NCBI GenBank assembly: GCA_027533385.1
Contig: JAPZUE010000020.1
Location: forward strand, 1 to 64,000
From: Rhizobium sp.
GTDB lineage: Bacteria; Pseudomonadota; Alphaproteobacteria; Rhizobiales; Rhizobiaceae
Reading direction: 5' to 3'
Length of the DNA: 64,000 nt
Translations under genes and position numbers: made by a program
Notes under the pieces: model-generated
What the model was told of the DNA's origin: nothing
Seen by the model: the letters and a program-made list of their open reading frames with translations, nothing else
The model's database searches: none
Part shown: piece after piece, positions 34,678 to 42,975 of the stretch
Layout of the letters: each line of letters starts with the position of its first letter
Position numbering within the stretch: position 1 is the first letter of the stretch

Positions 34678-35727
34678 ATGAGCGCCGCCATCGACTATCG
34701 CGACGATATCGCGCCCGAAGACGAGACACCGGATGCCAAGGCCTGGCTGAAGATCGTCAATGCCTATCGCAAGCCCAATCTGACCCGTTCAAGCTTCGAG
34801 CTCGGTGTTACGCTGGTGCCCTTCGTTCTGCTGTGGCTCGGTGCCTGGGCGAGCTTCCATTTCTCTTTCTGGCCGGGCCTCGTGCTCGTCATTCCGGCAG
34901 CCGCCTTCCTGCTGCGGCTCTTCATCATCCAGCACGATTGCGGCCACGGCGCCTTCTTTGCCCGCCGCGCCGCCGATGACTGGACCGGTCGTCTTCTCGG
35001 CGTCCTGACCTATACGCCTTACGATTACTGGCGCCGGGCGCATGCCGAACACCATGCGACAGCCGGCAATCTCGAGGAACGCGGCGTCGGTGACATCACC
35101 ACGCTGACGGTTGCCGAATATCGCGCGCTTTCGCCGCTTCGCCGCCTCGGCTATCGCCTCTATCGCAATCCGGTCGTGCTCTTCGGCATCGGCCCGATCT
35201 GGGTCTTCCTGCTCAAGCAGCGTCTGCCCTTCGGCATGATGAAGGACGGGGCTCTGCCCTGGGTCTCGACCATGGCCACCAATGCCGGCATGATCGCGGT
35301 CGCCGCGCTGATGATCTGGCTTGCAGGCCTCGATGCCTTCCTTGTGGTGCATCTGCCGATCGTCCTGCTGGCCGGTGCGCTCGGCATCTGGCTCTTCTAT
35401 GTCCAGCACCAGTTCGAAGACACCCACTGGTCCAACCCGCCGGAATGGCAGTTCCAGCACGCGGCCTTGCATGGCGCCTCCCATTACGACCTGCCCTGGG
35501 GCCTGCGCTGGCTGACCGGCCATATCGGCGTGCACCATGTGCATCACCTGTCGAGCAAGATCCCCTTCTATCGTCTGCCGGAAGTCCTGCGCGACCACCC
35601 GGAGTTGAAGACCATCAGCCGCATCACGCTGAAGGAAAGCTTCGCCTGCGTGAAGCTCGTGCTCTGGGACGAAGCCCGCGGACGGCTTGTGTCGTTCCGC
35701 GAAGCGCGACGCTTGGCGGTCGCCTGA
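34678..35727 (+). CDS. membrane fatty-acid desaturase
   Basis: The 349-residue protein has several membrane helices and the three histidine boxes of acyl-lipid desaturases: HDCGH (86-90), HAEHH (122-126) and HHVHH (about 281-286). It is a di-iron enzyme that introduces double bases into acyl chains, of the DesA/Delta-12-like group, and would increase membrane fluidity. ATG at 34678 has GGAG eight bases upstream. It stands alone, with its terminator lying inside the convergent LysR gene. Confidence 0.9.
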   Translation: MSAAIDYRDDIAPEDETPDAKAWLKIVNAYRKPNLTRSSFELGVTLVPFVLLWLGAWASFHFSFWPGLVLVIPAAAFLLRLFIIQHDCGHGAFFARRAADDWTGRLLGVLTYTPYDYWRRAHAEHHATAGNLEERGVGDITTLTVAEYRALSPLRRLGYRLYRNPVVLFGIGPIWVFLLKQRLPFGMMKDGALPWVSTMATNAGMIAVAALMIWLAGLDAFLVVHLPIVLLAGALGIWLFYVQHQFEDTHWSNPPEWQFQHAALHGASHYDLPWGLRWLTGHIGVHHVHHLSSKIPFYRLPEVLRDHPELKTISRITLKESFACVKLVLWDEARGRLVSFREARRLAVA

Positions 35728-35732
35728 ACCTG

Positions 35733-36575
35733 TCAGACCCGGCCAAGCGTCGATAGATGCGCCGCCATTCTGAGAGCTGCCTCTGACGGCCCGGTTTTCC
35801 CGGGCCGTTTTTCGATCACCGAGTAACGGATGTCGGAAAGATCAGGCAATCCGTCCCCCGTCAGGGCAGCCTGACCCATGCCCGCCTCAGTCCGGCAGGC
35901 AAGCCCGAGCCCGGCCGCAACAGCAGCCTTCACCCCGTCAAGGCTCGGCGTGACCAGAGCCAGCCGCCATGGCCGCCCAACCGCGTCCAGCGCTCGGGTC
36001 GCGGCAGAGAGGAAGGGACAGGGCGGCGTGATGCTGATCAGCGCCACCACCTCATCCTCCAGCAGTCGCGCATCACCGAACCACGCCATTGGAAAAACTG
36101 TCCCGCCCGCCCCGCCGCCGGCCATATCGCCGGCAACGACCGCCGTATCGATGCGATCCTCACTCATCGCCTGCAGCAATTCGCTGCTGCTGCCGATGAC
36201 AATCGAAAACCGTGCCGCGCCGTCGTCCCCACGCAGGTCGGCAAGGGTCGGCTGCAGCACCTGGCCGACGAAATCCTGGACCACGCCGAGCCGGATCGGT
36301 AGCCGAGCAGCCGCATCGAGCTCGGCCCGCGCCGCATCGATCCGGGCCAGGATCGCCCGGCTATGGGCGAGCAGCCAGCTGCCCGTGTTGTTGAGCTTCA
36401 GCGCCCGCCCGTCCCGGTCAAAGAGCGCTTGGCCGACAATATCTTCCAGCCGCTGCATCTGCAGGCTGAGCGCCGATTCGCTGCGGTTGACCCTTGTCGC
36501 CGCCGCCGCCAGCGAGCCGCAATCCGCCACGGCGACGAAACTGCGCAGGAGCGGCGAGGGAAGATCAGGAAGCAT
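35733..36575 (-). CDS. LysR-family regulator
   Basis: The 280-residue protein has an N-terminal helix-turn-helix (LRSFVAVADCGSLAAAATRVNRSESALSLQMQRLEDIVGQALFDRDGRAL) and a substrate-binding domain. It is divergent from a tautomerase-family gene at 36670 and likely regulates it. The last 30 residues (EKRPGKTGPSEAALR) overlap the desaturase terminator. Effector is unknown. Confidence 0.9.
   Translation of the reverse strand: MLPDLPSPLLRSFVAVADCGSLAAAATRVNRSESALSLQMQRLEDIVGQALFDRDGRALKLNNTGSWLLAHSRAILARIDAARAELDAAARLPIRLGVVQDFVGQVLQPTLADLRGDDGAARFSIVIGSSSELLQAMSEDRIDTAVVAGDMAGGGAGGTVFPMAWFGDARLLEDEVVALISITPPCPFLSAATRALDAVGRPWRLALVTPSLDGVKAAVAAGLGLACRTEAGMGQAALTGDGLPDLSDIRYSVIEKRPGKTGPSEAALRMAAHLSTLGRV
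35786..35813 (+). terminator. desaturase terminator inside convergent lysR coding sequence
   Basis: ACGGCCCGG (35786-35794) and CCGGGCCGT (35800-35808) form a perfect nine-base stem followed by TTTT. It lies about 60 bases beyond the desaturase stop, within the last codons of the LysR gene on the other strand. Confidence 0.85.
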
Positions 36576-36669
36576 GAGTTTTCCTCAAGTCAGATTGCGT
36601 TCATTGCCGATATAAGTTGAGCATAACGCGACTATCCTGCCTCCGTCACCCTGTTTCGGAGAATTGACC

Positions 36670-37047
36670 ATGCCCTTTGCCCGCCTGACCTATCACCCGC
36701 CCCATCCTGAGCGTGAACACGATCTCGCTCGCGCTCTGACCGACCTCGTCGCAAATGATCTCGCCAAGCGCCACGACCTGACCTCGGTGCAGATCGAAGC
36801 GACGCCCGCGCAAACCTGGACCATCGGCGGGGAGCGGCAGCCAAAGACCGCGCATCTCGAAGTCTTCGTCACCGCCGGCACCAACACGGTCGAGCAGAAA
36901 CGGCAGTTTCTAAAGAGAGCCATGGCCCTGCTGCGCGCCGAATGGCCGGAGCTTCCTGCCGCGACCTATGTCGTGGTGCACGAACTGCCGGCCAGCGACT
37001 GGGGTTATGATGGCCGAAGTCAGGCGGATCGGGCTGCGGCGCAATAG
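36670..37047 (+). CDS. tautomerase/MIF-superfamily protein
   Basis: The 125-residue protein begins MPFARLTYHPP, so Pro becomes the N-terminal residue after Met removal, as required for the catalytic base of tautomerases. The double helix-strand unit (LARALTDLVANDLAKR ... VEQKRQFLKRAMALLRAEW) fits the 4-oxalocrotonate tautomerase-like group. Substrate is unknown. GGAG precedes the ATG by about nine bases; a TTG two codons earlier would hide the Pro. It is divergent from a LysR regulator. Confidence 0.8.
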   Translation: MPFARLTYHPPHPEREHDLARALTDLVANDLAKRHDLTSVQIEATPAQTWTIGGERQPKTAHLEVFVTAGTNTVEQKRQFLKRAMALLRAEWPELPAATYVVVHELPASDWGYDGRSQADRAAAQ

Positions 37048-37059
37048 GCGGCGTTCTGG

Positions 37060-37764
37060 TCAGCCGCGCCCCGCGCCTTGCCCGGAACTCTCCCACCCCG
37101 CGACCCACAACTTCCGCAGCCGATCCCCCTCGCGGCGGAAATGCGCACCCGTCGCCCGGCAGTCCCTGACCCGGTCGACCCTGAAATTGCGGATCGCCTC
37201 GCGCAGCTCGCACCAGCCGACGATCACCGCCGCTTCAGCATAATGGATGACGGCAATCGGCCGGATCCGCCGCGTCGTCGGCTCCTGCTGTTCGTTGACA
37301 TAGTCGATCTCGAGCTTTTCCTCGTCGCGGATCGCCCGGCGGATCATCGCAAAATCGATGGTCTCGGGCGCCTCCGCCACCCGCCCCCAGGCATAGAGCG
37401 TGCGCGAGACCATTGCCTCGCGCAGGGGGTCGGGAAGTGCTGCCGCAATCTTGTCGAGCACTCGCGCCGAGGCCTCGCGCAGCTCAGGGTCCGCCGTCCG
37501 CTTCGTCAGCGCCATGCCGAGCACGATCGCCTCCGTCTCCTCCGGCGTGAACATCAGCGGCGGCAGGTGAAATCCGGGTCTGAGGATATAGCCGATCCCG
37601 CGCTCCCCCTCGATCGGCACGCGCATCGCCTGAAGGGCGGCGATATCGCGGTAGATCGACCTTTGCGTCACCTCCAGTTTTTCCGCGATCTGCTGTGCCG
37701 TTATCGGGTGGGCAGCAAGGCGCAGGATCTGGATGATCTCGAACAGCCGGGACGCCTTGCGCAT
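37060..37764 (-). CDS. YafY-type HTH-WYL regulator
   Basis: The 234-residue protein has an HTH_11 domain (LFEIIQILRLAAHPITAQQIAEKLEVTQRSIYRDIAAL) and a WYL domain (about 140-220) with RAIRDEEKLEIDYVNEQQEPTTRRIRPIAVIHYAEAAVIVGWCELREAIRNFRVDRV. WYL domains usually sense nucleotides or small ligands. It is divergent from a LysE exporter with an inverted repeat between, and it probably represses both. It converges on the tautomerase gene. Confidence 0.9.
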   Translation of the reverse strand: MRKASRLFEIIQILRLAAHPITAQQIAEKLEVTQRSIYRDIAALQAMRVPIEGERGIGYILRPGFHLPPLMFTPEETEAIVLGMALTKRTADPELREASARVLDKIAAALPDPLREAMVSRTLYAWGRVAEAPETIDFAMIRRAIRDEEKLEIDYVNEQQEPTTRRIRPIAVIHYAEAAVIVGWCELREAIRNFRVDRVRDCRATGAHFRREGDRLRKLWVAGWESSGQGAGRG

Positions 37765-37782
37765 GGGTCAGACCTCACCTCA

Positions 37783-37802
37783 ACTGACACACCTCTGTCA
37801 GT
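37783..37802. promoter_or_regulatory. inverted repeat operator between WYL regulator and LysE exporter
   Basis: ACTGACA (37783-37789) and TGTCAGT (37796-37802) form a seven-base inverted repeat with a six-base spacer just upstream of the regulator's ATG. Sites of this form are common in YafY-type regulons. Confidence 0.65.
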
Positions 37803-37886
37803 AGCCCTTGTCTAAAGCATCTCCAAAGCATTGAAAACAGGTCATTCCCTGCGGGAAGCCTGCCTATTGAAGGAGATCCTACTGAC

Positions 37887-38522
37887 ATGTCCTATGCCGA
37901 AAACCTCTGGCTCTTCACGCTTCTTCTGGCCGGCATCATCATCGTGCCCGGCATGGACATGATCTTCGTCATCGCCAATGGCCTGACCGGCGGGCGTCGC
38001 GCAGGCATTGCCGCCACATCCGGCATCATGCTCGGCGGCGCCTTCCACACGCTTTTCGGCACGGTCGCGGTCACGGCCCTTTCGACGCTGGTGCCGCAGC
38101 TTGCCGGCCCCATGCTGGTGATCGGCTCCGCCTACATGATCTGGATCGGCTATACGCTGGCCAAGAGCGCCATCGTCATCGACGGCATCGAAGCGTCAAA
38201 ACTGCACCGGACCGCCCGCATCTTCACCCAGGGCCTGATTACCTGCTTGCTCAACCCGAAGGCTTGGGCTTTCATCCTCGCCGTCTATCCGCAATTCATG
38301 CGCCCCGAATACGGCCCCTTCTGGCAGCAGGCGCTTGTCATGGGCGCACTCACCATGGTGCTGCAGGCGCTGGTCTATGGCGGGCTTGCCGTTGCCGCAG
38401 CCAGGGGCAGGGACGCGCTGGTCGCGAAACCTGACGTCACCATCTGGATCGGCCGGGCCGCCGGCTGGCTGCTGGTCGCAGTGGCGGTTTTGATGCTGGT
38501 GGAGGGCTGGCGCAGTTGGTGA
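37887..38522 (+). CDS. LysE/RhtB-family exporter
   Basis: The 211-residue protein has about six helices and the family pattern LFTLLLAGIIIVPGMDMIFVIANGLTGGRRAGIAATSGIMLGG followed by TCLLNPKAWAFILAVYPQFM. It should export amino acids or related metabolites. A strong AAGGAG precedes the ATG. Its divergent partner is the WYL regulator. Confidence 0.9.
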   Translation: MSYAENLWLFTLLLAGIIIVPGMDMIFVIANGLTGGRRAGIAATSGIMLGGAFHTLFGTVAVTALSTLVPQLAGPMLVIGSAYMIWIGYTLAKSAIVIDGIEASKLHRTARIFTQGLITCLLNPKAWAFILAVYPQFMRPEYGPFWQQALVMGALTMVLQALVYGGLAVAAARGRDALVAKPDVTIWIGRAAGWLLVAVAVLMLVEGWRSW

Positions 38523-38548
38523 GGGGCCCGACAGGGCGACATCGCCCC

Positions 38549-38860
38549 CTAAAGTCCCACCGCCTTGCGCAAGACCTCGTTCATCCGCGACTGCCAGCCA
38601 TCGCCGGTTGCCTTGAACCGGTCGATGACCTCCTGATCGAGCCGGATGCTGATCGCCTTCTTCGGGCTCTCCGCCTTGGGTCGACCAAGCTTGCGGTCTA
38701 TGGCCTCGGTGAGATCCGGAAACACCTCGCGGAAGGGGCGGAACTCCTTCAACTCCTCCTCGGTCACTTCGGGATTGTCGGGGTCGGAGGCGATCATCGC
38801 CTGGATCTCGGCCTCTTCCTCGTCGGTCAGCGGCCTCTTGGACGAAAATCTCCCGCTCAT
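38549..38860 (-). CDS. brnA: BrnA-family antitoxin
   Basis: The 103-residue protein ends with the ribbon-helix-helix region KKAISIRLDQEVIDRFKATGDGWQSRMNEVLRKAV, the BrnA signature, which binds both DNA and the toxin. The N-terminal part is acidic. It starts four bases within the toxin's 3' end (ATGA overlap), toxin first, as in classical BrnTA operons. Confidence 0.9.
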   Translation of the reverse strand: MSGRFSSKRPLTDEEEAEIQAMIASDPDNPEVTEEELKEFRPFREVFPDLTEAIDRKLGRPKAESPKKAISIRLDQEVIDRFKATGDGWQSRMNEVLRKAVGL

Positions 38861-39105
38861 ATCAGGCTCCTTTCCCGCCGGCTGGCCGGCCGCATCGAGA
38901 TGATCGACAGGGCTTCACGACCCAGAGGCGTATAGACCACGGCAACAACGATGCGACCGTTCAATTCGCCGATCGCGATCGTCCGACCCGATTTCGCCGC
39001 ACGGACGCTGGCCTCGACGAAAAAGCTCTCATCGAGCTCGGCAAAGTCTAGGCCGTGCTTCGCCAGATTCTGCTGCCGCTTCGGTTCATCCCAGACGATG
39101 ATCAT
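38857..39105 (-). CDS. brnT: BrnT-family toxin (ribonuclease)
   Basis: The 82-residue protein has the family pattern WDEPKRQQNLAKHGLDFAE, GRTIAIGELNGRIVVAVVYTP, ISMRPASRRER. BrnT is a RelE-fold RNase that blocks growth when the antitoxin is lost. The ATG at 39105 is preceded by AT-rich promoter-like sequence (39106-39130). Confidence 0.9.
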   Translation of the reverse strand: MIIVWDEPKRQQNLAKHGLDFAELDESFFVEASVRAAKSGRTIAIGELNGRIVVAVVYTPLGREALSIISMRPASRRERSLI

Positions 39106-39166
39106 AGTTTATGTATATACGGAAATTCCGCAAGCCGGCATCCTGCCAATCTGGGGGATTTTTCGC

Positions 39167-39487
39167 TCAGCCCCTCTGCGGCAGCAGGATCACCGCAGCC
39201 CCGATCAGGCAGATCGCAGCGCCCATCAGGTCGAAGCGATCAGGCCTTTGCCCCTCGATCAGCCAGAGCCAGGTGAGCGACGCCGCGATATAGACCCCGC
39301 CATAGGCCGCATAGGCCCGGCCCGCTGCCTCGGAGGGCACAAGGGTCAGAAGCCAGGCAAAGGCGGCGAGCGACAGGAGGCCGGGCACCAGCCAGAGCGC
39401 CGAACGGTCAAGCTTCAGCCAGGCCCAGAAGGCAAAACATCCGGCAATTTCGGCAAGGGCTGCAAGCGGATAGATCACAAAAGTCAT
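39167..39487 (-). CDS. YnfA-family (UPF0060) membrane protein
   Basis: The 106-residue protein has four helices and the family runs [40 protein letters not shown] and [23 protein letters not shown]. It resembles small multidrug resistance-type exporters; function is not established. It is flanked by unrelated genes. Confidence 0.9.
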   Translation of the reverse strand: MTFVIYPLAALAEIAGCFAFWAWLKLDRSALWLVPGLLSLAAFAWLLTLVPSEAAGRAYAAYGGVYIAASLTWLWLIEGQRPDRFDLMGAAICLIGAAVILLPQRG

Positions 39488-39536
39488 GGACCGATCCTGC
39501 CATGGCCGGCTTCAAGACGGAAGGGCAGGGGCGGCG

Positions 39537-40355
39537 TCAGCCGGTGCGGCCCTGCAGGTTCAGCACATGGCAGACGCGCGGCAGAAGCTCCGCTTCCTTG
39601 GGGAAGCAGACGAAGAAACCCTGTACGCTGTCGAAACCAAGCTGCACGGCGGTTTCCATCTGGTCTTCGTTTTCGACACCCGCTGCCGTCACGATCATGC
39701 CGAGATCATGGCCAAGCGCAATCACATGGCGCACGATCGCCTTGTCGACGGGGTTGGTGAGCGCACTGCGCATCAGCGAATGATCGATCTTGAGGCGCCG
39801 GAACGTATGGTTGCGCAGGGCGGCAAGCCCGGCATGGGTCGCGCCGAAATTGTCCATGGCGAGTGCAAACCCGCAGTAATGCAGAGCTTCGAGAGCCAGG
39901 CTCACGGGCTTGGCCAGCGGGCCATAAAAGGCCGGTTCCGCCACTTCGATTTCCAGCATGTCGGGAGTGAGGCCGAAACTCTGCACCATGTCGCTCAGGC
40001 GCAAGGCAAAATCGCCGGCACAGAGATCAAACGCCGTGGCATTGACGCTGATCCGCCCCATGTGGTGGCCTTCCGCGCGCCAGCGCGCCGCCTGGCGCAG
40101 CGTGGTCGACAGCACGAAGTCACGAATCGAGAGCGACAGCATGGGGTCGTGGAAAACCGAACGGAAATCCTGGGCCGCGGCAAGCCGCCCGGGACCCATG
40201 CGCCAGCGCAACAGCGTTTCCACGCTGTCCACTTCGCGATGGTCGACGGAATAGATGGGTTGATAGATCAGCTCGAAGCGACCGCGTTCAAGCGCGCGCT
40301 TCGCATTGTTGACCAGAACGATGTGATCCAGACTGCTGTCCACATTCAACCCCAT
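39537..40355 (-). CDS. degenerate EAL-domain protein
   Basis: The 272-residue protein is an EAL domain alone (about 20-260). It keeps ELIYQPIYSV and the ETLLRW form of the EAL motif, but the DDFGTG metal-binding segment reads MDNFGATHAGL, ITE is AEPAF, and AEGVE is AAGVE. Loss of several metal ligands argues that it binds but cannot cleave c-di-GMP. ATG at 40355 was chosen over upstream TTG; neither has a strong ribosome site. Confidence 0.8.
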   Translation of the reverse strand: MGLNVDSSLDHIVLVNNAKRALERGRFELIYQPIYSVDHREVDSVETLLRWRMGPGRLAAAQDFRSVFHDPMLSLSIRDFVLSTTLRQAARWRAEGHHMGRISVNATAFDLCAGDFALRLSDMVQSFGLTPDMLEIEVAEPAFYGPLAKPVSLALEALHYCGFALAMDNFGATHAGLAALRNHTFRRLKIDHSLMRSALTNPVDKAIVRHVIALGHDLGMIVTAAGVENEDQMETAVQLGFDSVQGFFVCFPKEAELLPRVCHVLNLQGRTG

Positions 40356-40497
40356 GAGACAATGCCCGAGCCCTGACCCGGTAATTGTGGCGACGCACAA
40401 TATATATCAGGGATAGTTGCGCAGAAATGAACAAATCTGACCGAGAAGGACGAGCTTTCGTCACTCAGTTCTTGTGTTTTGCAGAAAATCGGCAGCC

Positions 40498-42057
40498 TCA
40501 ACGTCTGAGACTACCCAAAATTCCACGTACCAGCGCCCGCCCGACCGATGTCGCCACGGAACGCGCGGCACTCTTCATCGCCGCTTCGATCACCGTTTCG
40601 CGCTGATATCCGGTGCTGCGCTTCGTGCTGCGCCCACCATCTTCCGCCGCCTGCTCGTCGCCAAAGCCCGGCAGCGTCCAGCGACCGGCAGCGCTGTCGC
40701 CACCACTGGCCTTTTCCTCTGCCGCGCGCTTGGCAGCTTCCGCCTCCGCCGCCTTCCTGGCGCGGGCGGTGAGGATTTCGTAGGCCGATTCCGAATCAAA
40801 ATCGATGTCGTATTGCCCAGCGACAGGAGAGAGGCCCATCACCTTCTGCCGTTCGGCATCGGTGAGCGGGCCAACCCGGCCCGACGGCGGGCGGATCAGC
40901 GTGCGTTCGACCATGGAGGGAATACCCTTGGCCTCCAGCGTCGAGACCAGCGCCTCGCCGATGCCGAGCTGGGTTATCGCGGTGGCGCAGTCGAAGGCCG
41001 GGTTGGGGCGGAAGGTATCCGCCGCCGTCTTCACCGCCTTTTGTTCGCGCGGCGTATAGGCGCGGAGCGCATGCTGCACGCGGTTGCCGAGCTGCGCGAG
41101 CACGGTTTCCGGCACGTCGAGCGGGTTCTGCGTGACGAAATAGACGCCGACCCCCTTGGAGCGGATCAGCCGCACCACCTGCTCGACGCGCTCGATCAGC
41201 ACCTTCGGCGCATCATTGAAGAGAAGATGCGCCTCGTCGAAGAAGAAGACCAGCTTCGGCTTGTCGAGATCGCCCACTTCCGGCAGCTCCTCGAAGAGTT
41301 CCGAGAGCAGCCAGAGCAGGAAGGTGGCGTAGAGCCTCGGGTTCATCATCAGCTTGTCGGCGGCCAGGATCGAGATCGCGCCCCGCCCGTCATGCGTGGT
41401 GCGCATGATGTCGGTGACGGCAAGCGCCGGCTCGCCGAAGAAGTTCTGCGCTCCCTGCTGCTCGAGGATCAGAAGCCCGCGTTGCAGCGTGGCGATTGAG
41501 GCCTTGGAGATCAGGCCGAACTGGCTGGAAAGCTCGGTCGCATGCTCCGCCATATAGGTTAGCAGCGCCTGCAGGTCCTTCAGATCCATCAGCGGCAACC
41601 CGCCCTGATCGGCGATCTTGAAGGCGATGTTGAGCGCACCTTCCTGCGCCTCCGAGGCATTCATCAGCCGCGAGAGCAGAAGCGGCCCCATCTCGGCGAC
41701 GGTGGTGCGCACCCGGTGGCCCTTCTCGCCATAGATATCCCAGAAGATGACGGGGAATTCCGCCGGCGCATACTCCTTGAAACCGATCTGCGTCGCCCGC
41801 TGGGTGATCCAGTCCTTCGGCTCGCCCATGGCGGCAATGCCGGAAAGGTCACCCTTGATATCGGCGGCAAAGACGGGAACGCCGGCCTCGGAAAAACTCT
41901 CGGCCAGCACCTGCAGCGTCACGGTCTTGCCGGTACCCGTCGCCCCGGTCACGATTCCATGGCGGTTGCCGTATTTCAGCGCCAGATACTCGGCCTTGTT
42001 CAGGCTGTCGTCGGGATTGCGGCTGGAACCGAGATAGAGCGAACCTTCTTGCAGCAT
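40498..42057 (-). CDS. HerA-like ATPase (DUF853)
   Basis: The 519-residue protein has Walker A (GATGTGKTVTLQ, about 38-49) and Walker B (KLVFFFDEAHLLF, about 268-280), followed by an Ala/Glu/Lys-rich linker and C-terminal helical region. It belongs to the DUF853/YjgR group of HerA-FtsK-like ATPases, cytosolic pumps or helicases of unsure role. The 300 bp upstream (42058-42354) carries no gene. Confidence 0.9.
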   Translation of the reverse strand: MLQEGSLYLGSSRNPDDSLNKAEYLALKYGNRHGIVTGATGTGKTVTLQVLAESFSEAGVPVFAADIKGDLSGIAAMGEPKDWITQRATQIGFKEYAPAEFPVIFWDIYGEKGHRVRTTVAEMGPLLLSRLMNASEAQEGALNIAFKIADQGGLPLMDLKDLQALLTYMAEHATELSSQFGLISKASIATLQRGLLILEQQGAQNFFGEPALAVTDIMRTTHDGRGAISILAADKLMMNPRLYATFLLWLLSELFEELPEVGDLDKPKLVFFFDEAHLLFNDAPKVLIERVEQVVRLIRSKGVGVYFVTQNPLDVPETVLAQLGNRVQHALRAYTPREQKAVKTAADTFRPNPAFDCATAITQLGIGEALVSTLEAKGIPSMVERTLIRPPSGRVGPLTDAERQKVMGLSPVAGQYDIDFDSESAYEILTARARKAAEAEAAKRAAEEKASGGDSAAGRWTLPGFGDEQAAEDGGRSTKRSTGYQRETVIEAAMKSAARSVATSVGRALVRGILGSLRR

Positions 42058-42312
42058 GCGGACGTTTCTCCCATCGTCAAACCGGACTTCAGCTTGCTCT
42101 TATAGGAGGAGTGTGGAACATCGACAACGGTCGACCGTCCCGTTTCGGTACGCTCCGTTAAGCCCGCAAGTCCTTGCCGCGTCAGGCAGGGGGGCGATTG
42201 CAAGCCGGGCAGGCTGGAGAACAGGACCAAAGAGATGAAGCGGCGGCACTCCCCGGCATTTTTCGCCGGATCCCGGTCGCGGCGCTTGAGTTCGGAATGA
42301 ACATCCATTACG

Positions 42313-42328
42313 TTGACGTTAACGTCAA
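42313..42328 (+). promoter_or_regulatory. 16-bp perfect palindrome upstream of DUF2267 gene
   Basis: TTGACGTT-AACGTCAA is perfectly palindromic and lies 26 bases before the DUF2267 gene start. It is like the operators of MerR-type regulators such as LiuR, and its TTGACG could double as a -35 element. No such regulator is adjacent. Confidence 0.6.
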
Positions 42329-42354
42329 AAAATCGCCTCAGGAGGACTTCGAGA

Positions 42355-42744
42355 ATGAGCGAAATCGTCACCCGCATCGCCGACAATGTCGGCATTTCCC
42401 CGGAAAAGGCAGAGACCGCGCTCGGCATGATGCTCGGCTTCCTGCAGCGCGAAGCCGCTGACGGCCCGGTCGCCAAGATGATCGAAGCCATCCCGGGTGC
42501 AGCCGAACTGGTCGCAGCCCATAACGGCGAAGGCGCCGGCAAGGGCCTGCTCGGCGGCCTTATGAGCGCCATCGGCGGCGGCGGCATCATGGGGCTGGGA
42601 CAGCAGCTGATGTCCCAGGGCCTCGGCATGGGCGAAATCTCGACGCTGGCCAAGGAAACCATCGCGGTCGCCCGCGAATATGCCGGCTCGGACGTCGTCG
42701 ACGAAGTCGTCGCCTCGGTCCCGGGGCTGAGCCAGTTCGTCTGA
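42355..42744 (+). CDS. DUF2267-like protein
   Basis: The 129-residue protein (MSEIVTRIADNVGISPEKAETALGMMLGFLQREA ... LVAAHNGEGAGKG ... VVDEVVASVPGLSQFV) has a Gly-rich centre (about 61-92) between two helical parts, as in the DUF2267/DUF2780-type small proteins. It is cytosolic and uncharacterised. An AGGAGG site precedes the ATG. A terminator follows. Confidence 0.7.
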   Translation: MSEIVTRIADNVGISPEKAETALGMMLGFLQREAADGPVAKMIEAIPGAAELVAAHNGEGAGKGLLGGLMSAIGGGGIMGLGQQLMSQGLGMGEISTLAKETIAVAREYAGSDVVDEVVASVPGLSQFV

Positions 42745-42769
42745 GGCGGATAGCACGGTTTGAAGTGAC

Positions 42770-42800
42770 AAAAGCCGTCGGGGCAACCCGGCGGCTTTTC
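42770..42800 (+). terminator. rho-independent terminator
   Basis: AAAAGCCG (42770-42777) pairs with CGGCTTTT (42792-42799), with further pairing inside and T-rich end. It closes the DUF2267 gene. Confidence 0.85.
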
Positions 42801-42840
42801 TGCGTCTTGGTCACTTGCGCCGCAGCGCTGGCGACTGCTC

Positions 42841-42895
42841 CTCTCCCCTCGGGGAGAGGGTGGCCGAGCGAAGCGGAGGCCGGGTGAGGGGAACC
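42841..42895. repeat. palindromic intergenic repeat
   Basis: The stem CTCTCCCC-TCG-GGGAGAG starts the unit, followed by GGCCGAGCGAAGCGGAGGCC, also self-complementary, and GGGTGAGGGG. It is of the dispersed palindrome type seen at 32271 and at 61328/62219. Confidence 0.65.
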
Positions 42896-42975
42896 ACACG
42901 CACATCGCCGCCCTATGGTTGCGGCTGGCGACGCCCGCAGCTAGTCTCTAGGATCACTTGAACTGCGGGGCGACC

